Of a stretch of 7,356 nt of DNA, positions 1 through 7,135 are shown piece by piece (the first letter of the stretch is position 1; every line of letters begins with the position of its first letter). The position numbers and the translations under genes were made by a program. The notes beneath the pieces were generated by a model. The model was not told where the DNA came from and ran no database searches. It saw nothing but the letters and a program-made list of their open reading frames with translations. The stretch covers positions 1-7,356 of the forward strand of contig JAGYNW010000096.1 in NCBI GenBank assembly GCA_018399915.1, read 5' to 3'. The DNA comes from Candidatus Omnitrophota bacterium (GTDB taxonomy: Bacteria > Omnitrophota > Gorgyraeia > Zapsychrales > Zapsychraceae).

Positions 1-651
1 TTAGAGGAAGAAGGCATTTCGCCGGTCCCCACAGACGGCATTGAACCCAATCCGGAGGCTGACAAAAGCAATTACACCTTGGGGGAAAAAGATGTTATCG
101 AAATTACAGTACTGCGCCATCCCGAGGTGAGCGGCAAATACTCCCTTAACAATGAAGGCAAGATCCAGTACGAATTTGTGGGCGACATCAACCTGTCGGG
201 ACTGACCAAAGACGAAGCCATCGCAGTCCTTAAAGAGGAACTCAGCGAGTACATCATCTCACCGGAAGTAAATTTGAAGATCATCGGCTACAACAGCAAA
301 GTCGTTTATGTCATCGGTGAAGTCGGCCGTCCCGGCAAAATTTTCATGCAGGGTGACACCATTACCATCCGCGAGGCCCTGGTCCAGGCGGCGTTACCCT
401 TGTTGAGCGCCAAAGGTAGCAAAAGCAGACTGATCACGCCTTCGGCAGACGGAAATCCCAAGCTGACCCGCGTCAACATCGACAAATTGCTTTACGAAGG
501 CGACCTCAGGGAAAACCTGGTCATGAAACCCGGTGACACGCTGTTCATTCCGCCGACCGGATTGACCAAGGTCATGCGCGTTCTGAACCCCGTGGCCGAA
601 CCCATCGGGACCGCTTCCGGTGTCGGACGCAATGTCATGATGGGATTTTAA
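1..651 (+). CDS. Wza-type polysaccharide export protein, 5'-truncated
   Basis: This is the C-terminal 216 residues of an outer-membrane/periplasmic polysaccharide export protein, which would form the channel that carries exopolysaccharide across the outer membrane. The frame is open to the left window edge, so the start and signal peptide lie outside. A TTG at 79 is not a credible start because it falls inside the conserved opening of the export domain (YTLGEKDVIEI, from residue 25). The Poly_export domain covers about residues 25-97. An SLBB domain follows from about residue 100, with the hallmark GEVGRPG at 106-112 and a KPGDTLFIPP motif near its end. Only one SLBB domain is visible, and the protein ends in a short tail (VLNPVAEP, then a Gly-rich end) without the long C-terminal helix of E. 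coli Wza. It stops 28 bp before the chain-length gene, consistent with one operon. The family assignment is firm; its exact subtype is inferred. Confidence 0.93.
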   Translation, partial: LEEEGISPVPTDGIEPNPEADKSNYTLGEKDVIEITVLRHPEVSGKYSLNNEGKIQYEFVGDINLSGLTKDEAIAVLKEELSEYIISPEVNLKIIGYNSKVVYVIGEVGRPGKIFMQGDTITIREALVQAALPLLSAKGSKSRLITPSADGNPKLTRVNIDKLLYEGDLRENLVMKPGDTLFIPPTGLTKVMRVLNPVAEPIGTASGVGRNVMMGF

Positions 652-679
652 TAATCAAGAGAACAAAGGACATTACCTT

Positions 680-1975
680 ATGAATGAAATAGCCAGCAGA
701 GAAATCTCGCCGATGAACTACCTGAAGATCTTTTTCAGGAGAAAAGAGATCATCATCATGTGCGCCATCATCGGATTGGTCGGCGGGATCTGCGCCTGCA
801 TCCTGCTTCCTAAAAAATACGTTACCTCCACCATCATCCTGGTGGAAGAAGGAAAGACCGATAATCCTCTGTTCGACAAACTGGCGGTGTCGACAACCAT
901 CCAGCAAAGATTGACCGGCATCAAGGAATCCATGCTCGGCTGGTACAGCATGGTCAAACTGGTCAAACGGCTCAACCTGGACGCGGATGTCACCTCGCCT
1001 CAGGAATTCGAGAACCTGATTTTGGGTATCCGCAACAAAGTGCGCATCGGCTTGCGCGGCAACAACATCATCTCGGTTTCCTATGAAGGGGAGGACCCGG
1101 AAAAGATCTACGCGATCGTCAAAAACATTTCCGATATCTTTATCGAACGCAACGTGCAGAAACAGAACGAAGAGACCGCGGATGCCATCGCTTTTATCGA
1201 AGGCGAACTCAAATTGTACAAAGGCAAGATCAAATCCGCGGAGATCGCCAAAATGCAGGATGAACTCAATGCCCTGTTGATGGACTCCACCGAAAAGCAC
1301 CCGCGCGTCAAACAGCTCAAAGAACTCATCACGCAAAGACAGGAAGAACTCAAGCGGGAAAATCTGCAATACACCGAAGACGTGGACATCTCGGATGTCA
1401 AGAACAATCCCATCATCTACGAGATCAAATCCGCCTTGGACAATATTCAAAAAGAAACCGCCTCCGGCGGCCAACGCAAAGATGGAGAAGACTCCCTGGA
1501 TAAAGACCTTACCAAGGTCATGCTGATCAACACCCTGGACAATGTGCTGGCCCGCGACATCGCGGTCAATCAAAAGATCTACAACATGCTTTTGGAACGG
1601 CTGGAAACCGCTAAGATCACGCAAAACCTTCAATCTTCCCGCGAAGGCACAAGCTACACGGTCCTGGACCCGCCGCGGATCCCCTTAAGCCCGGTCAAAC
1701 CCAACAAGGTCGTGGTCACACTGGCCGGACTCATCGCAGGCATGGCCGCGGGATTCGGCATTGTTTTCGCCCTGGCCTTCCTGGACCGCTCATTTATTGA
1801 CGTGGAAGAGGCCAAACACTTTTTAGGCATCCCCTTACTGGGAGCCATATCCAAGATCAATACCGCCGATCAACTGCGCAAGGAAAAACAACGCCTGGCC
1901 TGGATGTACGGATTAACCATCATCGGCGGAGTGCTGTGTATTGTCGTGAGCCTGGCTTTGACCAACTATCTCTAA
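680..1975 (+). CDS. Wzz/GNVR-type polysaccharide chain-length determinant, three predicted TM segments
   Basis: This 431-residue inner-membrane protein would control polysaccharide chain length and act as partner of the tyrosine kinase encoded downstream. The ATG at 680 is preceded by AAAGGA (665-670) at normal spacing. A cytoplasmic N-terminus leads to TM1 (about 24-43) and a Wzz-type periplasmic domain. Charged helical stretches at about 163-227 and 280-315 are likely coiled coil. The proline-rich motif (PPRIPLSPVKPNK, 331-343) comes just before TM2 (about 344-367), as in GNVR-region proteins. After TM2 comes a linker of about 40 residues with the LGIPLLGAIS motif (382-391) that in Wzc-type proteins leads into the fused kinase. 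Here no kinase follows; a third hydrophobic segment (about 407-429) ends the protein. This fits a split system with the kinase supplied in trans. The third TM is seen only as hydrophobicity. Confidence 0.93.
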   Translation: MNEIASREISPMNYLKIFFRRKEIIIMCAIIGLVGGICACILLPKKYVTSTIILVEEGKTDNPLFDKLAVSTTIQQRLTGIKESMLGWYSMVKLVKRLNLDADVTSPQEFENLILGIRNKVRIGLRGNNIISVSYEGEDPEKIYAIVKNISDIFIERNVQKQNEETADAIAFIEGELKLYKGKIKSAEIAKMQDELNALLMDSTEKHPRVKQLKELITQRQEELKRENLQYTEDVDISDVKNNPIIYEIKSALDNIQKETASGGQRKDGEDSLDKDLTKVMLINTLDNVLARDIAVNQKIYNMLLERLETAKITQNLQSSREGTSYTVLDPPRIPLSPVKPNKVVVTLAGLIAGMAAGFGIVFALAFLDRSFIDVEEAKHFLGIPLLGAISKINTADQLRKEKQRLAWMYGLTIIGGVLCIVVSLALTNYL

Positions 1976-1990
1976 GCCATGCGAATGCCA

Positions 1991-2006
1991 CCATACAAAT
2001 GTATGG
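1991..2006. promoter_or_regulatory. Short inverted repeat between the chain-length and ATPase genes
   Basis: CCATACA-AA-TGTATGG is a pair of perfect 7-base arms around two bases, starting 15 bp after the chain-length stop codon. It could be a dimeric operator, or in RNA a 6-bp stem with a 4-base loop. It is not followed by a T-run, so it is not an intrinsic terminator. The 166-bp gap that holds it is the largest in the operon, so an internal promoter or control site is plausible, but I could not identify convincing -35 and -10 boxes. The rest of the gap (about 2020-2110) is purine-rich, with AGAGAC repeated at 2030-2041 and AATGAAAAG repeated at 2042-2050 and 2052-2060. Confidence 0.3.
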
Positions 2007-2141
2007 CAGCCGGGTACAGCAAAACAGACAGAGACAGAGACAATGAAAAGAAATGAAAAGATAGGAATAGATGACGGAAACATGGAACCACAACTAAAAG
2101 ATTTCAAGACAGTCCAAACACACAAACGATAAAGGGATACG

Positions 2142-2996
2142 ATGTATTATCATTTTTACGGATTTAACGAATCGCCATTCAACATGACGCCGAATTCAAG
2201 GTATTTTTTTCAGAGTGCCAAACATACAGAGGCCCTGAATTCACTGCGCTATGCGATCCAGGAACGTAAGGGATTTATCGTGATCACCGGTGAAATCGGA
2301 TCAGGCAAGACCACGGTCTGCCGTTCCCTTTTAAACGAGCTCGACTCGCGCACCAAGACCGCGCTGGTAACCAACACCCACATCGGCGCCAAAGACCTGC
2401 TGTGCACCATCCTTGAAGACCTGGAGGTCGATTACACCCCGGGTTCCAAATCGCGGCTCCTGTCCCAGCTCAACGCGTATTTGATCGAAGAATTGCGGCA
2501 CGACAATAACGTAGTCCTGATCATTGACGAGGCGCAAAACCTGAAACCCGCGGTTCTCGAAGAAGTACGCATGCTGTCGAATTTGGAGACCGAGGATGAA
2601 AAACTGCTCCAGATCATTTTTTTAGGCCAGCCCGAACTGAAAGACAAACTCTCTTTACAAAAACTGGAACAACTCCGCCAAAGGATCGCGGTGTATTACC
2701 ACTTAACCGCGCTGACACGGCAGGAAACCTGCGAATACATCCAGCACCGGCTTAAGGTCGCCAACAACGGGCAAGACCGGGAATATTTTACCGAAGGGGC
2801 ATTATTCGCCATTTACAAGCATACCCGCGGCATCCCGCGGCTTATCAACCAGATAGCGGACAGCGCGCTGTTAAACGGATTTGTTTACGATAAAGAAAAA
2901 ATAGACGAAGAGCTGATGCTCGAAGTCATCAATGAATCACCGACAAAAATGATCGCGGCCTCCAAACTGAAGGCCAAGGTCAAATCCTGGGAATAA
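2142..2996 (+). CDS. ExeA/GspA-like AAA ATPase of exopolysaccharide (XrtA-type) loci
   Basis: This 284-residue protein is a cytoplasmic P-loop ATPase of the family found beside chain-length and tyrosine-kinase genes in PEP-CTERM/XrtA polysaccharide loci, related to the secretion ATPase ExeA/GspA. The start is clear: AAAGGGA (2131-2137) precedes the ATG, and the N-terminus has the family signature (MYYHFYGFNESPFNMTPNSR). Visible motifs are Walker A (GEIGSGKT, 50-57), Walker B (VVLIIDEAQ, 124-132), the LSNLETE segment (145-151), a FLGQPEL strand that probably carries sensor 1 (160-166), candidate arginine fingers in LRQRI (R179, R181), and a sensor-2-like GIPRLIN (230-236). The ATPase core therefore appears intact. 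The larger ExeA proteins carry a peptidoglycan-binding C-terminus; this one stops after the ATPase lid with a short Lys-rich tail. Its precise role in polysaccharide export is not established for the family. It sits between its two usual partners. Confidence 0.95.
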   Translation: MYYHFYGFNESPFNMTPNSRYFFQSAKHTEALNSLRYAIQERKGFIVITGEIGSGKTTVCRSLLNELDSRTKTALVTNTHIGAKDLLCTILEDLEVDYTPGSKSRLLSQLNAYLIEELRHDNNVVLIIDEAQNLKPAVLEEVRMLSNLETEDEKLLQIIFLGQPELKDKLSLQKLEQLRQRIAVYYHLTALTRQETCEYIQHRLKVANNGQDREYFTEGALFAIYKHTRGIPRLINQIADSALLNGFVYDKEKIDEELMLEVINESPTKMIAASKLKAKVKSWE

Positions 2997-2997
2997 T

Positions 2998-3050
2998 GCG
3001 CGTGTTTTTCTCTGCGGTCCCCAACCGCGGACCCAAGAGACCCCACGCGC
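2998..3050 (+). promoter_or_regulatory. Nested RNA hairpin between ATPase and kinase genes
   Basis: The 73-bp gap between ATPase and kinase is almost filled by a three-tier inverted repeat. The outer arms are GCGCGTG (2998-3004) and CACGCGC (3044-3050). The middle arms are TCTCT (3009-3013) and AGAGA (3036-3040). The inner arms are GGTCC (3016-3020) and GGACC (3029-3033) around an 8-base loop. That makes 17 Watson-Crick pairs with two small internal loops. An alternative inner stem, GCGGT (3015-3019) with ACCGC (3024-3028), competes with the inner pair. The structure begins one base after the ATPase stop and ends just before the kinase Shine-Dalgarno (GAAAGGG, 3055-3061). There is no downstream T-run, so it does not look like an intrinsic terminator. 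An RNA stability, processing or translation-tuning element is a better guess. Confidence 0.55.
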
Positions 3051-3069
3051 CAAAGAAAGGGCACCACTT

Positions 3070-3858
3070 ATGGGCAAGATAACCAACGCTCTGAAAAAAG
3101 CGGCTGAAGAACGCATGAGCCATGTCGAAAAGATGAACCGCGTCAAAGAACGCGACAAGCTTATCATCAAGATGATGGGGGAATCCAAAGTTGACCCCAA
3201 CATCGTAACCTATTTCGACCCCAAGGCACTGATCAGCGAACAATACAAAACCCTCAGGACCAATATCCTGTCGATGAACAAAGGCAAACCGCCGCGGACC
3301 TTCATTGTCACCAGCTCGATCTATTCCGAGGGCAAGACCGTGACCTCACTGAACCTGGCCGTCTCTTTGGCCCAGGCAGTTAATAATCCTAAAGTGCTTT
3401 TAATCGACGCGGACATGCGCAAAGGTAAGATGGCCAAATACCTGGGTGTTACCGCTGAACAAGGACTTTCCGAGGTCCTTCAGGAAACCGCTCGCGCCGA
3501 AGATGTGCTTTTTCATTTAGACGACTGGGAAAATCTGGCCTTCCTCAGCGCCGGACAAGTCCCGGAGAACCCGGCCGAACTCCTGGCCGGAGACTACATG
3601 AAGATGTTCCTGTCCAAAATGCGCGAAAAATTTGATTTTGTGATCATTGACACACCGCCGATCATATCAGTGACCGATGCCGGCATCATCGGGCCTTTGA
3701 CCGACGGGGTCATCATGGTCATTCAGGCCGGCCGCACGCAGCGCGGTATCATCCACAGGGCCGAAGAGCTCCTGTACCAATGCCAAACCAAGGTGATCGG
3801 CCATGTGCTGACCAACATCGAATACCATCTGCCGGAATACATCTACCGGTACCTGTAA
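3070..3858 (+). CDS. Bacterial tyrosine autokinase (CpsD/CapB/Wzc-kinase type)
   Basis: This 262-residue cytoplasmic BY-kinase would autophosphorylate on C-terminal tyrosines and work with the chain-length protein to control polymer synthesis and export. The ATG is preceded by GAAAGGG (3055-3061). The N-terminus (MGKITNALKKAAEE) is the helical leader typical of kinases in XrtA-type EPS loci. An ISEQYKTLRTNI segment (55-66) matches the conserved pre-catalytic motif. The Walker A loop is TSSIYSEGKTVTS (81-93), with SEGKT rather than the commoner GEGKS/T. Walker A' is VLLIDADMR (109-117) with D113 and D115. Walker B is FVIIDTPP (190-197) with D194. The tail is YHLPEYIYRYL, giving four tyrosines (252, 257, 259, 261) in the last 11 residues: a compact phosphorylation cluster. 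No membrane segment is present, so it must be activated in trans, probably by the linker of the chain-length protein. Its last 16 bp overlap the end of the convergent protease gene. Confidence 0.95.
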   Translation: MGKITNALKKAAEERMSHVEKMNRVKERDKLIIKMMGESKVDPNIVTYFDPKALISEQYKTLRTNILSMNKGKPPRTFIVTSSIYSEGKTVTSLNLAVSLAQAVNNPKVLLIDADMRKGKMAKYLGVTAEQGLSEVLQETARAEDVLFHLDDWENLAFLSAGQVPENPAELLAGDYMKMFLSKMREKFDFVIIDTPPIISVTDAGIIGPLTDGVIMVIQAGRTQRGIIHRAEELLYQCQTKVIGHVLTNIEYHLPEYIYRYL

Positions 3859-5498
3859 GATACTTTTTTCCAGGCAATTAACGCCAAAGGCCAAAAGACC
3901 GCTAACAGGACCAAAAGCACAGAGACCCGCAAATGGAAATGACCCGACCGCAGCAAGGGTTCTCCTGCTAAAAAGGCATTATATACAAAATGGGCGATCA
4001 AACTGGCCTCTATCCCATAACGCAAATAAGCCCAGCTTAAAGCAAGCCCCACCAGGGTCAACTCCAGGCCGCGGAAATAGTTCGGAAAGACCGGATAATT
4101 CGAATGCAAAAAGGCCCAGCAGACCGACGAGATCAAAACCGCTAACCAAGTTTTCTTAAGATATTTTTTGAAGAAATTTATCGCGTATAACCGGAAAAAC
4201 AATTCTTCTGTGACCGCAGCCACAGCCCCAACCGTTAACGGGAACAAAAACGGCATACTTGTATTAATGGGATCGGAATACGCGATCTCGATCGGCCACC
4301 AAACATGAAAATACCGGCTCCCGATATAATAAAAAAGGATATTATACCCCAGCATCATGAAACCCAGAGCATAACCAATCACATAAAGCGGGATGGTGGC
4401 TTTCAAAGGCCGCGTGCGGTCCCGCAAACAATTGAGCAAAGAAAATCCCGGCATTTTCTGTTGACGGGCCAGTGACTCTCCGGCTGCGCAAACCGCAAAA
4501 ACAAACAATCCCATCATCACCGCCCCCAGGACCGACATGACCAAAGCTAATCCGAAATACACCGCCTTAGGAATCGTCGTAGGCAAATAATGCCAAAATT
4601 GCGGCAAGGCATTAAAAAAATTGGCAATGTTTACCGGGATCAAAAGGCTTCCCATAAATAAAGCCAACCGCCAGTTCACCTGGTTGTCTTTATATTGTTG
4701 TAATAAGATCCACAAACACGACAGGCCCAAAAAAAGCATAACCGTCCTAAAAATCAACATCAGGGCCATTCCTGTGGTCGACTGCTTATAGTTATCCCGG
4801 TAAAATTGTTCCGGAATATCAAGAAAACGCGCGAAATATCCGAGCCGGCCGCCTTGCACGTCCACCTTGATCTTCATCTCAGCTTCGCCGATACGAAAGT
4901 CTTTTTCTTTAAATGTGAAAAAATGGTCGATCCGGTTTTCCCTTTTGACCTGTGTGTCGCCGGTTAAGTCATACCGCGTCAGATCAAACCCTTGATCCGC
5001 TAAAAAATCTTTAGCAAGAGCTAATGCCCCGGGCTGGCTGATAAGCTCACCTTCGTCATCCTCAAGCAAACGGTGGGAAAACTTTAAAATTTCCCCATCC
5101 GTGGGGTCAACCCGGACATAAAAACCCTCTTTTTGTAATTCCTTAAAATACCGGACTTCCCAGGCCCAGCAGGGCACATCCGCCTGAACCGCGGCAATGG
5201 CCTTTTTCATCCCCAATGTCTTTTGCAGATAATCCGTTGAACAGGTTTGAAATACCACCGACTTTTCGTATCCGCCGCTGCTAAATCCTTGTTCTTTTAA
5301 AAAATGCCGGGCTTTGGCATACACCTGCTCCTGGCTGAGCTTTAGATCAACCGAGGCAAAAGGAAAAACCGCTTGGCTTAAAATAATATAAACGATCAAT
5401 CCGGCAAGCCCTGCGAAGGCCGCTACAGCCAGCTTCCAGGACCAGTGTTTGGGGGTTTCCGATAAAACCCGGGGGAGTTGTGTGTCTTGTCCGGACAT
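3843..5498 (-). CDS. CPBP (Abi/CAAX, Rce1-like) intramembrane metalloprotease with extracytoplasmic N-terminal domain
   Basis: This 551-residue multi-pass membrane protein is predicted to be an active intramembrane metalloprotease. All three CPBP motifs are present near the C-terminus: EELFFR (E431, E432, R436), WAFLH (H465) and HFVYN (H503, N507). The N-terminus has one TM (about 22-43). A soluble region of about 200 residues follows (45-240), placed outside the cytoplasm by simple topology, and then roughly nine further hydrophobic segments. The soluble region appears to hold two related halves, each with a helical start (SQEQVYAKARHFLKEQGF; ALALAKDFLADQGF) and a strand-rich end (VRVDPTDGEI; VDVQGGRLGYF). 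This pattern resembles PepSY-type units. Substrate is unknown; bacterial family members include prenyl-type processing and bacteriocin immunity proteins. It begins directly after the stop of the upstream paralogue and is probably co-translated with it. CPBP assignment is firm; PepSY resemblance is tentative. Confidence 0.9.
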   Translation of the reverse strand: MSGQDTQLPRVLSETPKHWSWKLAVAAFAGLAGLIVYIILSQAVFPFASVDLKLSQEQVYAKARHFLKEQGFSSGGYEKSVVFQTCSTDYLQKTLGMKKAIAAVQADVPCWAWEVRYFKELQKEGFYVRVDPTDGEILKFSHRLLEDDEGELISQPGALALAKDFLADQGFDLTRYDLTGDTQVKRENRIDHFFTFKEKDFRIGEAEMKIKVDVQGGRLGYFARFLDIPEQFYRDNYKQSTTGMALMLIFRTVMLFLGLSCLWILLQQYKDNQVNWRLALFMGSLLIPVNIANFFNALPQFWHYLPTTIPKAVYFGLALVMSVLGAVMMGLFVFAVCAAGESLARQQKMPGFSLLNCLRDRTRPLKATIPLYVIGYALGFMMLGYNILFYYIGSRYFHVWWPIEIAYSDPINTSMPFLFPLTVGAVAAVTEELFFRLYAINFFKKYLKKTWLAVLISSVCWAFLHSNYPVFPNYFRGLELTLVGLALSWAYLRYGIEASLIAHFVYNAFLAGEPLLRSGHFHLRVSVLLVLLAVFWPLALIAWKKVSYRYR

Positions 5499-7115
5499 TT
5501 AAGCCTCCTTTTGATCTTTTATTTTTTGCCAGCCATAAAGGGCCCATAACGCGGGCAAGACCAAGATCCCCGTGACGATCCATCCGGAAAGATAAAAGAA
5601 GGGAACCGTTGAACGCAATAACGGGATACAGACAAGAAACATGCCGAACAAAAACTCTATCCAGAAGACCACTTCAAATCCATATTTCCAATATACCCAG
5701 CCCCAGGCCGCGAACAGCAAAATCATCTGCAGCGCCTTTAAATATACCGGCTGAATAGTTGTCGAAAATGAAATAAACGTCGCGCAGCAAGCCGAAAAGA
5801 TCACGGCAATCCATATGTTCTTAAGATATTTCATAATAAAAGAAATCGTGAATAATCGGAATTTCAAGCCCTCCAGCAAAAAGGTTGACAGCCCAAATGT
5901 TAACGGCATTAAAAAGGGCATCTGCCAACTAAACACATGCGTGTATAATGACGCGATCGGTTTCCAGGCATCAAAGAATTGTACCATCAATAAAAAGAAG
6001 GACGTGACATACCCGATACGTAAAGACACCAAAAGATAGGCGATAAAAATACGGTGGAGGATCTTGCGGGAATAAAGCTTTTTTTCCTTCCATGCCGTAA
6101 AAAACGGAAAAGCATTATGCCCGATATCCCTGGCAAGAGATTCCCCGACGATGAATAAAATAAACAGGCCGAGCGCCCCTAAACAGATACCGATCATATG
6201 GCTGCCCAGGCTCATCCCCATAAAGAAGAATTTGCTGACTTGGGTGTCATAGCCGCCCCATATCATCGGAAGCACATTCCAAAGATTTAACAAGTTAAGC
6301 ACCACGTAAACAAAGACTAACCATTTAGCCGCGCCGGTGCGCAAAGACTTCTTTTTATATTGAATAAAGAGCGAAACAATAACCGCGCCAAACAAAAAGA
6401 TATTGATCAGCCAAAAAAAAGCATGAATGATAAAAGAGGGGATCTGTTCTTTAAAAAAGCCGCGCCGGAAAGATTCCGGCACCTTCAGGTATTCACTGAA
6501 ATATTCCAGACGGTCGCCTGAGACCGAGACATAAACGCGCCTGGCCGCTTCACCTATCCGGGGATCTTTTTGTTCCCATTCAAAAATATGGTCGGTCCTG
6601 TTTTTTTGCTTATACTCAGTATCCACAACCTGCTGCCAGTCGCCGGTGGTTTGCGAGGCAAAAAACGTTTCCGCCAAGTCTTGGGCACGGGCATGATCAA
6701 TATCTTCTGCCTCAGCATCATCCATTTGATGATGGCCGAAATAAACCATGCGCCCGGTATCCGCTTTGAGGGAAACCAGAAACCCTTCTTTTTCCAACTC
6801 TTTAAAATACCGCACTCGCCATTTCCAGCAGGAAATAACGCTGTTGCGAATCAATTCATTGGTATACGCTATCCCAAATGTTTTCTTTAAATAAACCGGG
6901 TCATCATAGACCAATTGCACGGTCTTCTGATAGGGGGCGGGGGCAAACCCGTGGGCGATAAGGATATCATCTGCGCGTGCGGCTGCTTCGGTTTTGCTGA
7001 TATTGACTTGCAGTGTGGCTTCCGGCCGGATATCCTGATACGTCTGAAAAAAAAGAACTACCCCGCATATCCCCAGGAAAACCAAAACAGCAAGCGCTTT
7101 TTTATTCTCTAACAT
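5499..7115 (-). CDS. CPBP-family paralogue lacking catalytic residues (predicted pseudoprotease)
   Basis: This 538-residue membrane protein is a clear paralogue of the gene just downstream. Shared blocks include CW-x-W-x-VRYFKEL-x-KEGF (96-112), NR-x-DH-x-F (172-178), RIGEA (186-190), GESLAR (324-329), KYLK-xx-W-x-AV (429-438) and PLLRS (498-502). Topology matches: TM at about 6-24, soluble region to about 225, then about nine hydrophobic segments. The protease core aligns with its neighbour without gaps, but the catalytic positions differ. Motif 1 is EGLKFR (E415 and R420 kept, second Glu is G416), the motif 2 His is S449, and motif 3 is EFLFG (His is E487, Asn is G491). It should not bind the catalytic metal. 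The full-length open frame and good Shine-Dalgarno argue for a maintained protein rather than a decaying gene. A regulatory, chaperone or substrate-binding role is inference, by analogy with inactive rhomboids. Confidence 0.88.
   Translation of the reverse strand: MLENKKALAVLVFLGICGVVLFFQTYQDIRPEATLQVNISKTEAAARADDILIAHGFAPAPYQKTVQLVYDDPVYLKKTFGIAYTNELIRNSVISCWKWRVRYFKELEKEGFLVSLKADTGRMVYFGHHQMDDAEAEDIDHARAQDLAETFFASQTTGDWQQVVDTEYKQKNRTDHIFEWEQKDPRIGEAARRVYVSVSGDRLEYFSEYLKVPESFRRGFFKEQIPSFIIHAFFWLINIFLFGAVIVSLFIQYKKKSLRTGAAKWLVFVYVVLNLLNLWNVLPMIWGGYDTQVSKFFFMGMSLGSHMIGICLGALGLFILFIVGESLARDIGHNAFPFFTAWKEKKLYSRKILHRIFIAYLLVSLRIGYVTSFFLLMVQFFDAWKPIASLYTHVFSWQMPFLMPLTFGLSTFLLEGLKFRLFTISFIMKYLKNIWIAVIFSACCATFISFSTTIQPVYLKALQMILLFAAWGWVYWKYGFEVVFWIEFLFGMFLVCIPLLRSTVPFFYLSGWIVTGILVLPALWALYGWQKIKDQKEA
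5504..5509 (-). promoter_or_regulatory. Shine-Dalgarno of the CPBP protease, inside the end of the upstream gene
   Basis: On the minus strand AGGAGG lies 5 bases before the ATG at 5498 and within the last codons of the pseudoprotease gene. The junction reads TAAATG, with the stop of one gene touching the start of the next. This supports the chosen start and suggests translational coupling, so the two paralogues are probably made together. Confidence 0.85.
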
Positions 7116-7120
7116 GATAG

Positions 7121-7127
7121 CTCCTCT
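7121..7127 (-). promoter_or_regulatory. Shine-Dalgarno of the pseudoprotease gene
   Basis: The minus strand reads AGAGGAG followed by 5 bases (CTATC) and the ATG at 7115. It sits in the 20-bp gap after the stop of the preceding partial gene. It fixes the start and shows that the pseudoprotease has an intact translation signal. Confidence 0.8.
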
Positions 7128-7135
7128 TTTTTACA

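Noticed and set aside
79..81. TTG as start of the export protein gene
   Set aside because: The frame is open back to base 1 and the conserved Poly_export motif begins before this codon, so the gene is truncated by the window edge rather than starting here.
635..1633. 332-codon minus-strand open frame opposite the chain-length gene
   Set aside because: It lies wholly opposite a convincing gene. Its product is a biased run of D, F, H, V and Q with no domain, as expected of the antisense of a coding frame with G/C-rich third positions.
3830..3869. Possible intrinsic terminator for the EPS operon: TGCCGG/CCGGTA stem followed by T6
   Set aside because: The stem has only 6 pairs including a G-U, the loop is 10 bases, and the T-run starts 12 bases after the stem. 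This is too far for a normal terminator.
6570..6890. 106-codon plus-strand frame opposite the pseudoprotease
   Set aside because: It has no ribosome site or recognisable domain, and the opposite strand is clearly coding by similarity to the neighbouring paralogue.
5499..7115. Reading the inactive CPBP copy as a pseudogene
   Set aside because: The frame is intact for 538 codons, the Shine-Dalgarno is strong, and non-catalytic conserved blocks are retained, so an inactive but maintained protein fits better than decay.
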